In this document: piece after piece, positions 39,803 through 46,382 of the stretch
Numbering within the stretch: position 1 is the first letter of the stretch
How the letters are laid out: the number at the start of each line of letters is the position of its first letter
From: Lachnospiraceae bacterium
GTDB lineage: Bacteria > Bacillota > Clostridia > Lachnospirales > Lachnospiraceae
Length of the DNA stretch: 51,757 bases
Direction: 5' to 3'
NCBI GenBank assembly: GCA_017449745.1
Contig: JAFTFD010000072.1
Location: 1 to 51,757, forward strand
Translations under genes and position numbers: made by a program
Notes under the pieces: model-generated
Seen by the model: only the letters and a program-made list of their open reading frames with translations
Databases searched by the model: none
Told to the model about the DNA's origin: nothing

Positions 39803-40009
39803 ATGAACAGGATTCTTTCTCCGTGGTGCAAGGAGGTCAAGAAAACCCTCATAGACAGGGACATGACCATGACGGAACTTGCGGATCGGTCAGAGATTTC
39901 CAGACCTTATGTATCCGGTGTAGTCAACGGTCGCGTCATCGCACCTGAGATCGCCGCTAAGATCAGTGATGTTCTGGGAATTAAAACAGAATATTCTACT
40001 GCTTCATAA
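39803..40009 (+). CDS. Cro-like XRE regulator
   Basis: A 68-aa helix-turn-helix protein: MNRILSPWCKEVKKTLIDRD, MTELADRSEISRPYVSGVVN and APEIAAKISDVLGIKTEY. It is the first gene of the early operon opposite the CI-like repressor, the position of a Cro protein. I chose the ATG at 39803, preceded by GAGGTGA; an upstream GTG at 39794 would lie inside that site. Confidence 0.82.
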   Translation: MNRILSPWCKEVKKTLIDRDMTMTELADRSEISRPYVSGVVNGRVIAPEIAAKISDVLGIKTEYSTAS

Positions 40010-40039
40010 TAATTGTACAGCACCAGGGAGGTTTGGAAA

Positions 40040-40525
40040 ATGGCAAATGTAGCATCATCGACAGCAACGAACGTGCTTTTTCAGGCACGTTGCAGGGCTT
40101 CATCACACAACGATGCGCTTGGCAGCAGGGAAAGCGCCGCAGACATCATGGGAATTGACCGGGGAAGGTTATACCGAATTGAGACAGGGATCGCAGATCC
40201 GTATCCGGAAGAGATCCTTCTTATGGCAGATCTGTATGGGGATCCAAAACTGATGAACTGGTATTGCCGGGAGAAATGCCCACTGGGCCAGGAAGTTCCT
40301 GTGATAGAGGATCAGACGATCGAAAGATTGACTGTGAGGGCTCTGACTTCCCTCAGAAAGTCAGAAGGCGTAAAGGATATGCTGCTGGACATTATGGAAG
40401 ACGGGATCGTCTCAGAGGATGAATTGCCGGCGCTGCGAGAGATCATAGCCACCCTGGATGAACTGAACGAAGTTAACCAGAACCTGAAAAATTGGACTTC
40501 ACAATATCAGAAGCAGGAGGGATGA
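40040..40525 (+). CDS. XRE-family regulator
   Basis: A 161-aa protein with an N-terminal HTH (FQARCRASSHNDALGSRESA, DIMGIDRGRLYRIETGIADP, EEILLMADLYGDPKLMNWYC) followed by a helical part (LTVRALTSLRKSEGVKDMLL). HTH proteins of this layout are common as the second gene of early operons in Firmicutes phages. The ATG at 40040 has GGGAGG eight bases upstream. It ends one base before the start of the next gene. Confidence 0.82.
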   Translation: MANVASSTATNVLFQARCRASSHNDALGSRESAADIMGIDRGRLYRIETGIADPYPEEILLMADLYGDPKLMNWYCREKCPLGQEVPVIEDQTIERLTVRALTSLRKSEGVKDMLLDIMEDGIVSEDELPALREIIATLDELNEVNQNLKNWTSQYQKQEG

Positions 40526-40526
40526 C

Positions 40527-40739
40527 ATGGCAGTTGGAGTCATAAAGAAACTGAAGCCGGAGGACAGATCCTTTTATACGGCCGGCGATGTACAGGCACT
40601 CCTGGATGTCAGCGAGAGCAAGGCCTACAAGATGATCAGGGCAATGCGTAATGAATGCGTGGCTGCCAAACTGATTTCACCGGCGTATCCGGCAGGGAAG
40701 ATTCCCAAAAAGTATTTCAATGAGCATTGCATGCTGTGA
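40527..40739 (+). CDS. Excisionase-like small HTH protein
   Basis: A 70-aa winged-helix-like protein (DRSFYTAGDVQALLDVSESK, AYKMIRAMRNECVAA, PAYPAGKIPKKYFNEHC). The layout, with a MerR-type helix-turn-helix followed by a K-I-P-K-x-Y-F wing, matches the excisionase family found in ICEBs1-like elements and phages. It may direct integrase to excision at attL/attR, or act as a regulator. It is in the operon with the Cro-like genes, away from integrase. Confidence 0.75.
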   Translation: MAVGVIKKLKPEDRSFYTAGDVQALLDVSESKAYKMIRAMRNECVAAKLISPAYPAGKIPKKYFNEHCML

Positions 40740-40756
40740 GGAAAGGAGGCGAAACA

Positions 40757-40924
40757 TTGCATTTTTATATCTGCCCAGAGTGTGGAGCTTATCTCGATCC
40801 GGGGGAGAGATGTGAATGCATCGAGGAGCGAGAGGAGAAAGCAAAACGGCAGAAGGAGCAACAGGAGGAATGGCAAAGGCTATTTGTGAGGGAGAGTAAT
40901 GGACAGCTGAAAATCGCTGTCTGA
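40757..40924 (+). CDS. Small zinc-ribbon-like protein
   Basis: A 55-aa protein with a cysteine motif C-P-E-C and C-E-C (FYICPECGAYLDPGERCEC) followed by a basic/acidic coiled helix. The TTG at 40757 was chosen because AAAGGAGG lies at 40742-40749; the ATG at 40727 is in the preceding gene. Likely a small zinc-binding protein of the early operon with no known function. Confidence 0.68.
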   Translation: MHFYICPECGAYLDPGERCECIEEREEKAKRQKEQQEEWQRLFVRESNGQLKIAV

Positions 40925-40937
40925 GAAAGGGGAAGAA

Positions 40938-41204
40938 ATGAAACTGAGGTATTATGCTGCGTTTGTCACGTGGGTCCTTGTAATCATATTGATCACGGGC
41001 GGCATGTGGGAGTTCACTCAGAAAGATGTCCTGGAGATCTTTATTGTGACGGCAATGTTCTCGCCTTTGTTTCCGTTAGCGGTATTGGCCCTTACGGAAA
41101 CGGATGAAGAAGAGGAAGAAGCTGAACAGGAGAATCACAGAAAAAGATACTTTCGCATCTACACTCTGAAAGAGGAGAACCATTATGGCAGGAGGATCAG
41201 CTAA
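40938..41204 (+). CDS. Small membrane protein
   Basis: An 88-aa protein with two transmembrane helices (YYAAFVTWVLVIILITGGMW and LEIFIVTAMFSPLFPLAVLAL), then a very acidic stretch (TDEEEEEAEQE) and a basic tail. Function is unknown; early-operon membrane proteins of this sort sometimes affect superinfection. A GAAAGGGG site precedes it. Confidence 0.65.
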   Translation: MKLRYYAAFVTWVLVIILITGGMWEFTQKDVLEIFIVTAMFSPLFPLAVLALTETDEEEEEAEQENHRKRYFRIYTLKEENHYGRRIS

Positions 41205-41280
41205 AAGAAGAAGAGCCCACGCAGCTCTATGTTTGACGGACACGCCTGCATGGACTCTCAGAACTTATGAGCAGCCGTAA
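41185..41280 (+). CDS. Possible 31-aa peptide
   Basis: ATG at 41185, overlapping the previous gene; reads MAGGSAKRRRAHAALCLTDT and ends RTYEQP. GAGGAG lies about eight bases upstream. It is short and basic, without a known family. The frame fills part of an otherwise gene-poor 170-bp stretch, but coding is uncertain. Confidence 0.3.
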   Translation: MAGGSAKRRRAHAALCLTDTPAWTLRTYEQP

Positions 41281-41293
41281 AGGCTGTTCGGAA

Positions 41294-41314
41294 GGAGCGG
41301 GAACCAACCGCTCC
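41294..41314 (+). other. Hairpin upstream of Gp157-like gene
   Basis: A perfect seven-pair stem GGAGCGG (41294-41300) with CCGCTCC (41308-41314), loop of seven, without a T run. A second hairpin GCAGCC-GGCTGT lies just before. They may protect or regulate the message of the recombination genes. Confidence 0.45.
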
Positions 41315-41398
41315 AACTATTCATATGATAGCACAGGAAAAGCCTTTCGCGCAAGTGCTTCATAGAAATCCCGTATGAATGAGGAGGATAAAAAGCTT

Positions 41399-41896
41399 AT
41401 GGCAACATTATATGAATTGACTGATGAATACCGCATGCTACTGGAGATGGCAGAGGACCCGGATATAGACCTGGTCACCTTGAACGATACGCTGGAAGGT
41501 TTGACCGGGGAAATTGAGGATAAGGCAGAGGGATATGCCTGCGTGATCAAGGAGCTGGAAGCAGAAGCAGATAAGTTCGACGCAGAGATCACCCGGCTGA
41601 CCTTGCAGAGGGATCGGTACACCAGCCAGGTGAAACGGATGAAAGAAACGCTTATGGCGTCAATGATCGCCATGGGAAAGACAAAGATACCGACGGCTCA
41701 TTTCAAAGTATCCGTTGCGAGTAATGGCGGGCTTCAGCCGCTGTTTGTGGAGCCTGATCTTTCAAAGGTTCCTGAGGAATATCAGATCCGTGAACCAAAA
41801 GCAGACAATAAGAAGATCAGGGACGCCCTTGCAAAAGGCGAGGATCTGGCCTTCGCGCATCTGGAGCCGAGAGGTCAGCACCTGAGCATCAGATAG
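41399..41896 (+). CDS. Siphovirus Gp157-like protein
   Basis: A 165-aa Gp157-family protein: MATLYELTDEYRMLLEMAED, LEGLTGEIEDKAEGYACVIK, IPTAHFKVSVASNGGLQPL and KIRDALAKGEDLAFAHLEPR. The start at 41399 (GAGGAGG at 41381-41387) gives the typical family N terminus; the ATG at 41375 has no binding site. Gp157 was first linked to phage resistance in Streptococcus thermophilus. Its usual neighbour is a recombination protein, here Erf, and the molecular function is not established. Confidence 0.87.
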   Translation: MATLYELTDEYRMLLEMAEDPDIDLVTLNDTLEGLTGEIEDKAEGYACVIKELEAEADKFDAEITRLTLQRDRYTSQVKRMKETLMASMIAMGKTKIPTAHFKVSVASNGGLQPLFVEPDLSKVPEEYQIREPKADNKKIRDALAKGEDLAFAHLEPRGQHLSIR

Positions 41897-41906
41897 GAGG
41901 TATGGC

Positions 41907-42695
41907 ATGAACATATTTGAGAAGATGAGCGCGATTACGAATGAGATCACCGCTGTGGCAAAAAATCTCAATGTTGGATGGGGAAAATCCTCATATAAAG
42001 CTGCAGGGGAAGCTGATATCCTCGCAGCCGTAAAACCAATCGAGGAGAAGTTCAAGATATACAGCTATCCGTTTGACCGTGAGATTCTGGAGTCAGCAGT
42101 CCTGACCACCGCAAAGACTGACGGAACCGAGTCAAAGCAGCAGTTCATGAGGGTGAGAACCATATACCGGTTTGTCGACATGGAAACCCCTACGGATTTT
42201 ATTGACATCGTATCGTACGGGGACGGCGTGGATCCGCAGGACAAAGCTCCCGGAAAGGCCATGACCTATGCCGATAAGTACGCACTCATGAAGGCATACA
42301 AGATCATTACCGGTGACGATCCGGACCAGTACTACAGCGCCGATCTGAAAGGGAAAGAGAGCAAAGCATCCGCAGGATCCAGGACCGGAAGCCAGGGAAA
42401 TGGCAATGGAGCACGTGCCAGACAGCAGGCACAGACACCACCTCCACAGCAGCAGGAAGTCCTCTTTGTGAATGCCAATCATATCCAGGCAATCAGAAAT
42501 GAGATGAGCCGTACCGGGATCACGGAGGCCACTGTATTGGCTATGGCAAAGGTGGGGAGATTTGAAGACATCACCATGCCGGTATTCAATGCCATCATGA
42601 AGAAGTTTGAAAAGACGAAGAGCAAGGACCCGGCTCCGACAGGCGACTTCATGAACATACCGGACGGAGCTGGTGAGGAACTGCCGTTCAAATAG
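41907..42695 (+). CDS. erf: Erf-family single-strand annealing protein
   Basis: A 262-aa Erf-type recombinase. The N-terminal domain shows MSAITNEITAVAKNLNVGWG, SYKAAGEADILAAVKPIEEK, FMRVRTIYRFVDMETP, SYGDGVDPQDKAPGKAMTYA and KYALMKAYKIITGDD. The G-x-G-x-D-x-x-D-K-A-x-x-K-A-x-T-Y-A-x-K-Y-A-L box is the hallmark of Erf. A Gln/Gly-rich linker (residues about 150-185) precedes a small C-terminal domain. It anneals complementary strands in replication-linked recombination and genome circularisation. Confidence 0.92.
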   Translation: MNIFEKMSAITNEITAVAKNLNVGWGKSSYKAAGEADILAAVKPIEEKFKIYSYPFDREILESAVLTTAKTDGTESKQQFMRVRTIYRFVDMETPTDFIDIVSYGDGVDPQDKAPGKAMTYADKYALMKAYKIITGDDPDQYYSADLKGKESKASAGSRTGSQGNGNGARARQQAQTPPPQQQEVLFVNANHIQAIRNEMSRTGITEATVLAMAKVGRFEDITMPVFNAIMKKFEKTKSKDPAPTGDFMNIPDGAGEELPFK

Positions 42696-42708
42696 GAGCT
42701 GACAGAAG

Positions 42709-43278
42709 ATGGATCTGACAGGGAAGATACATGGGATGACGATCGACATCACTTCCGGGAAACTGAACCTGACACTGCAGGTAGACCAGAAGGGCGAAGC
42801 TGTTCTGGATGAGTTAAAGGAACTGGCTCCCTGTGAAAAGCTGTCGGTGGTGGTAAAGAAGTGGAGGAAGAAACGTTCCCTTGATGCGAACGCATACTAC
42901 TGGGTACTGATATCAAAGATTGCTGAGAAACTCCGCAGCAGTAAGGAGGAAGTCCACAATCTAATGCTTGCCAGATATGGCCAGCCAGAACGAGAGGATG
43001 ATGGATCCTCAGTTGTGATATCTGTCCTGGAGCGGATAGACCTTTCGAAACGCGATGATATCCACGTGAAAGCGATCGGTCATGGAACAGTCGAGGGAAA
43101 GCGCTTTACCCACTATCTTCTCCTGAGAGGATCCCATACCTACGATACGAAAGAGATGTCTGTTCTTATCGATGGAGTGGTCTCAGAAGCCCGGGAAATG
43201 GGCATAGAGACCATGTCCACCGAAGAACTGGAAAGATTATTGGCCGCGTGGAAAGGCGGCAGGAAGGAGCCAAAATGA
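42709..43278 (+). CDS. NinB-like recombination protein
   Basis: A 189-aa protein with KKWRKKRSLDANAYYWVLIS, EKLRSSKEEVHNLMLARYG, KAIGHGTVEGKRFTHYLLLR and MSVLIDGVVSEAREMGIETM. The R-S-L-x-x-N-A-x-x-W segment and the overall size fit NinB/Orf-like recombination mediator proteins, seen next to annealing proteins in phage early regions. The gene lies 13 bases after the Erf gene, which fits a joint role. Not certain at family level. Confidence 0.7.
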   Translation: MDLTGKIHGMTIDITSGKLNLTLQVDQKGEAVLDELKELAPCEKLSVVVKKWRKKRSLDANAYYWVLISKIAEKLRSSKEEVHNLMLARYGQPEREDDGSSVVISVLERIDLSKRDDIHVKAIGHGTVEGKRFTHYLLLRGSHTYDTKEMSVLIDGVVSEAREMGIETMSTEELERLLAAWKGGRKEPK

Positions 43279-43562
43279 GAAACTACACGTTATCTGTAAT
43301 GGGAGGCGATGCACCGTCCTACTATGACCCGCTGGAATTCAAAACGGACAGCCTGGATGAGGTTATCCAGATCGTGGAACTGATGCTGAAGAACGGTCAT
43401 AAGGTCAGCGTCCTGAGTGAGGATACAGAGGCGGAGAAGCCAAGTAAGGAGCTGGTCGAGGCAGTGGCTACCGAGTTGGCCGGGCGGATCGGCGAGAAGT
43501 CTCCCTATGAATTCAATATGGATGAGGACGATGGGGCTCCGGTGGAGGCTCTGGCCGGATAA
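43275..43562 (+). CDS. Small acidic early protein
   Basis: A 95-aa protein starting MRNYTLSVMGGDAPSYYDPL, with a helix DEVIQIVELMLKNGHKVSVL and a very acidic C terminus. The ATG at 43275 overlaps the previous stop (ATGA) and follows AAGGAGC. Family not recognised. Confidence 0.65.
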   Translation: MRNYTLSVMGGDAPSYYDPLEFKTDSLDEVIQIVELMLKNGHKVSVLSEDTEAEKPSKELVEAVATELAGRIGEKSPYEFNMDEDDGAPVEALAG

Positions 43563-43583
43563 ATCCAGACAGGAGGATGATCG

Positions 43584-44414
43584 ATGGCAAAGGAAGGGAT
43601 AGATAGCTTCCTGCTTAATTGCCACACTAACGAAAATCTTTCCGAGATTGAAGCCGCTTATGGAATTAAAGGGTTTGCAGTAATCGTTCGGCTCTGGCAA
43701 AAGATCTATTCCGAGAAGGGTTATTACTGTGAATGGACTGAAAGATCCCCGTTGCTGTTCTTGTCAACATGGTTTGGTGGGGGCAGTGGTGTGGAGCTCA
43801 ATTTAATAAACGAGGTTGTGGGAACTGCCCTGCGGAACGGGATCTTTGATGCCGATCTGTATGACAAGTACCACATCCTCACTTCGGATGGGATACAGAC
43901 CCGGTATTTTGAGGTCGTGAAGCGGCGGGCCAGCGTCGAGGTCATAGATGAGTATCTCTTGGTTAGTGTTGACAATTTGCGGGGAAATGTATGCAGAAAG
44001 TCCATTTCTGTCGACAAAAACGCGAAAAATGTCAGCAAGAATTCCACAAGTAAAGGAAAGGAAAGTAAAGGTAAGGAAAGGGAAGTAAAGAGTAAGGCAG
44101 CAAAGCTGCCGGGGGTGACAGCCACAGAACTGATCGAACAGCAGGGTTTTGGCCAGGAACTGGAGCAGGCCATGAAAGAATGGTTCAAATATAAGATCGA
44201 AAAGCGCCAGGGATATGGAGAGACTGGATTCAGGACTTTATTGACACAGGTCAGGAATAAGGTGGCAAGCCATGGGGAAGCTGCAGTGGTTGAGGTTATC
44301 CGGATAAGCATGTCGAACAATTGGCAGGGGATTATCTGGGACAGAATAGGCAGCGGATCAAGGTATGGACAGGATCGGATTTCTAACAGGGTATCGGAGG
44401 TAGACAGTTGGTAG
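43584..44414 (+). CDS. DUF4373 (Lin1244/Lin1753-like) replication protein
   Basis: A 276-aa protein. The N-terminal domain is of the DUF4373/Lin1244-like kind: GIDSFLLNCHTNENLSEIEA, GIKGFAVIVRLWQKIYSEKG and NEVVGTALRNGIFDADLYDK, a winged-helix fold as in DnaD-like initiators. A low-complexity Lys/Ser stretch (SKNSTSKGKESKGKEREVKS) connects to a C-terminal helical domain (FKYKIEKRQGYGETGFRTLL, NNWQGIIWDRIGS), similar to the end of DnaD-type proteins. It probably binds the phage origin and recruits the helicase via the loader encoded next. Confidence 0.85.
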   Translation: MAKEGIDSFLLNCHTNENLSEIEAAYGIKGFAVIVRLWQKIYSEKGYYCEWTERSPLLFLSTWFGGGSGVELNLINEVVGTALRNGIFDADLYDKYHILTSDGIQTRYFEVVKRRASVEVIDEYLLVSVDNLRGNVCRKSISVDKNAKNVSKNSTSKGKESKGKEREVKSKAAKLPGVTATELIEQQGFGQELEQAMKEWFKYKIEKRQGYGETGFRTLLTQVRNKVASHGEAAVVEVIRISMSNNWQGIIWDRIGSGSRYGQDRISNRVSEVDSW

Positions 44415-44995
44415 ATCGTGAGCAGTTCAAAATCCTGGTGAAGGCCATGAAAGCGGTTTACACCAAACCTGAGTTTATCCCGGATCAGGATGCGTTCAAT
44501 GTCTGGTACATGATGCTTCGGGACCTGAGCTATGAAATCCTGACAAACGCGGTACAGAAACACATGATGACCAGCCCGTTTCCTCCGACGATTGCAGATC
44601 TCAGGAGTTCAGCAGCACAGTTCACTCCGGAAGGATCCGCAACAGAACTGACAGAACTGGAAGCGTGGGAGATGGTGCGCAGGGCAATCAGCAACTCAAA
44701 TTACAACTCGGATAAAGAATACGAGAAGTTGCCGGCGCTTGTGCAGAAAGCTGTCGGAAATCCTGCGAACCTGAGGGAATGGGCAATGATGGACATTGAT
44801 ACAGTCAACAGCGTGGAGCAGTCCCATTTCATCAGAGCATATCGGTCAGTGATCTCAAGGGAGAAAGATCTGCAGAAGCTCAGCCCGGTCATGCGCCAGC
44901 TGATTGAAAATGTCTCCTCCGGCATGGCGCTGGAGGATGCCATGAAAGACAGGGAGGCGATTACAGATGAGCAGGCACTTTCGGACGCAGGATGA
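44408..44995 (+). CDS. Replicative helicase loader/inhibitor (G39P-like)
   Basis: A 195-aa protein. The first part (LVKAMKAVYTKPEFIPDQDA, FNVWYMMLRDLSYEILTNAV, MMTSPFPPTIADLRSSAA) matches the N-terminal domain of SPP1 G39P-like helicase loaders, with P-F-P-P-[TS]-I-A-D-[IL]-R typical. The remainder is helical and contains LPALVQKAVGNPANLREWAM. A TTG at 44408 is used; GGAGGT lies at 44396-44401 and no better ATG is present. It overlaps the stop of the DUF4373 gene, its usual partner. Confidence 0.85.
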   Translation: MVDREQFKILVKAMKAVYTKPEFIPDQDAFNVWYMMLRDLSYEILTNAVQKHMMTSPFPPTIADLRSSAAQFTPEGSATELTELEAWEMVRRAISNSNYNSDKEYEKLPALVQKAVGNPANLREWAMMDIDTVNSVEQSHFIRAYRSVISREKDLQKLSPVMRQLIENVSSGMALEDAMKDREAITDEQALSDAG

Positions 44996-45842
44996 ATATG
45001 AGAAGGAGTTCGTCGGCATCGTGGATCAGCTCTCTTACAGCAGGCAGAAATGGGAAGTATGGTCAGACCTCATGACAGTAATGGCCTGCAGCCTGAGCAA
45101 TTCTGTTATCAGAGCCGGTGATCGGTTTGAACGCAGAGAAAAGGAGTATCTCGTAGCAATCAGGAGAATCGGAAATGCGGATGCTGCAGCGAAAGCATTT
45201 GCTGTGATCGTGGAAGCATTGGAGAGCAATCCGGATCAGGATTTCCTTGGAGCCTTGTACATGAGGTTGGAACTCGGGAGCCATTGGCATGGCCAGTTCT
45301 TCACTCCGTATTCATTATGTCAGCTGATGGCAGAGGTTGAAATGCCTGATCCGAAGGCTGAAGTGGAAAGAAGAGGATGGATTTCCATATGCGATCCGTG
45401 CATCGGCGGTGGGGCTATGATGATTGCCGCTGCGAACCACCTGAAGCGGAAGAACGTGAATTATCATCACCATGTGTTGTTCGTCGGTCAGGACATTGAC
45501 CGGGTAGCCGGCATGATGGCATACATCCAGCTCTCGCTCCTGGGATGCCCTGGGTATATCGCGATCGCGAACACATTAACCAATCCGCTGGCCGGCGATG
45601 CGCTGATACCAGTGGAAAAAGAAGGACAGGAATTCTGGTATACACCATTCTATTATGCGGACACATGGGAATACCGGAGACGGTTCCGGATCATCCAGAG
45701 GATGACGGAAGGAGCCGGAAGGAAACGTCCGGTAGTTCACCTGCCGGAGAAGTACACATTTTTCTTTGATTTCCGAAAGGAGGAAGAAGATGGCAGAACA
45801 AAAGAGCAGCCAGCAGCTTGCTGTGGAGAAATTGCAGGGTGA
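44967..45842 (+). CDS. N-6 DNA methylase-like protein lacking NPPY motif
   Basis: A 291-aa protein similar to the catalytic part of HsdM-type methylases. It has HGQFFTPYSLCQLMAEV (residues about 108-124), the AdoMet-binding motif I ISICDPCIGGGAMMIAAANH (139-157) and motif II LFVGQDIDRVAGMM. The catalytic [DNS]PP[YF] motif is not found; near the expected place there is ANTLTNPLAGD instead. It may bind AdoMet without normal adenine methylation, or use a changed active site. Such short proteins occur in Firmicutes phages beside PcfK/PcfJ, as here. It overlaps both flanking genes. Confidence 0.82.
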   Translation: MSRHFRTQDEYEKEFVGIVDQLSYSRQKWEVWSDLMTVMACSLSNSVIRAGDRFERREKEYLVAIRRIGNADAAAKAFAVIVEALESNPDQDFLGALYMRLELGSHWHGQFFTPYSLCQLMAEVEMPDPKAEVERRGWISICDPCIGGGAMMIAAANHLKRKNVNYHHHVLFVGQDIDRVAGMMAYIQLSLLGCPGYIAIANTLTNPLAGDALIPVEKEGQEFWYTPFYYADTWEYRRRFRIIQRMTEGAGRKRPVVHLPEKYTFFFDFRKEEEDGRTKEQPAACCGEIAG

Positions 45843-46374
45843 GCTGAAGAAGGCAAAGAACAAAACCTTTGCAGAACCGATCATTGAACATCTGATTTCC
45901 CGCTGCCAGGAAGACGCAGGATTTGCGGAGGATGTCCTCGGAGAGAAGAAGACATACGAGAACTGTGATGCATATATCTATAGCATGGCCAAGAAAGAGG
46001 CCGGCAACAGCAGGCAGGTCGCGATCCGAAATGATACCGTCTTTGAGTGGGCAGAAGATTACTATCGCATGGAAAAGCCATGGGAACCGTCAAAAGGAAA
46101 TGCGCAGAAGGCCACTCCTTCAAAGGCTTCCAAGGTCAAGTCAGAAAAGAAAAATCCCACAAAAACAACAAAATCCGTTAGTGACGCCAAGACAGAAACA
46201 AAATCCGTTAGTGAGACCGGGGAAACCTCAAAGGCAGAAACCAATACTGTTGATAAAGGCAAACCGGAACCTGCTGAGGAAAAGGCTGCAACGAAGCAGA
46301 AAGAGAAAAAGGCAGAGCCAAAGAGAAAGCAGAATGATATTTCCGGACAGCTGACTCTGTTTGATCTGATGTAG
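45790..46374 (+). CDS. PcfK-like protein
   Basis: A 194-aa protein. The N-terminal domain (VEKLQGELKKAKNKTFAEPI, IEHLISRCQEDAGFAEDVLG, NCDAYIYSMAKKEAGNSRQV) is PcfK-like. The second half is a Lys/Thr/Glu-rich low-complexity linker with a repeated K-S-V-S-[DE]-x-x-[TE] element, ending in ISGQLTLFDLM. The ending G-Q-L-[ST]-L-F-D is typical of this family and resembles a sliding-clamp-binding peptide (QLTLFDL), notable because this phage encodes a clamp. The ATG at 45790 follows AAAGGAGG inside the methylase gene. Confidence 0.82.
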   Translation: MAEQKSSQQLAVEKLQGELKKAKNKTFAEPIIEHLISRCQEDAGFAEDVLGEKKTYENCDAYIYSMAKKEAGNSRQVAIRNDTVFEWAEDYYRMEKPWEPSKGNAQKATPSKASKVKSEKKNPTKTTKSVSDAKTETKSVSETGETSKAETNTVDKGKPEPAEEKAATKQKEKKAEPKRKQNDISGQLTLFDLM

Positions 46375-46382
46375 GAGGCAGC

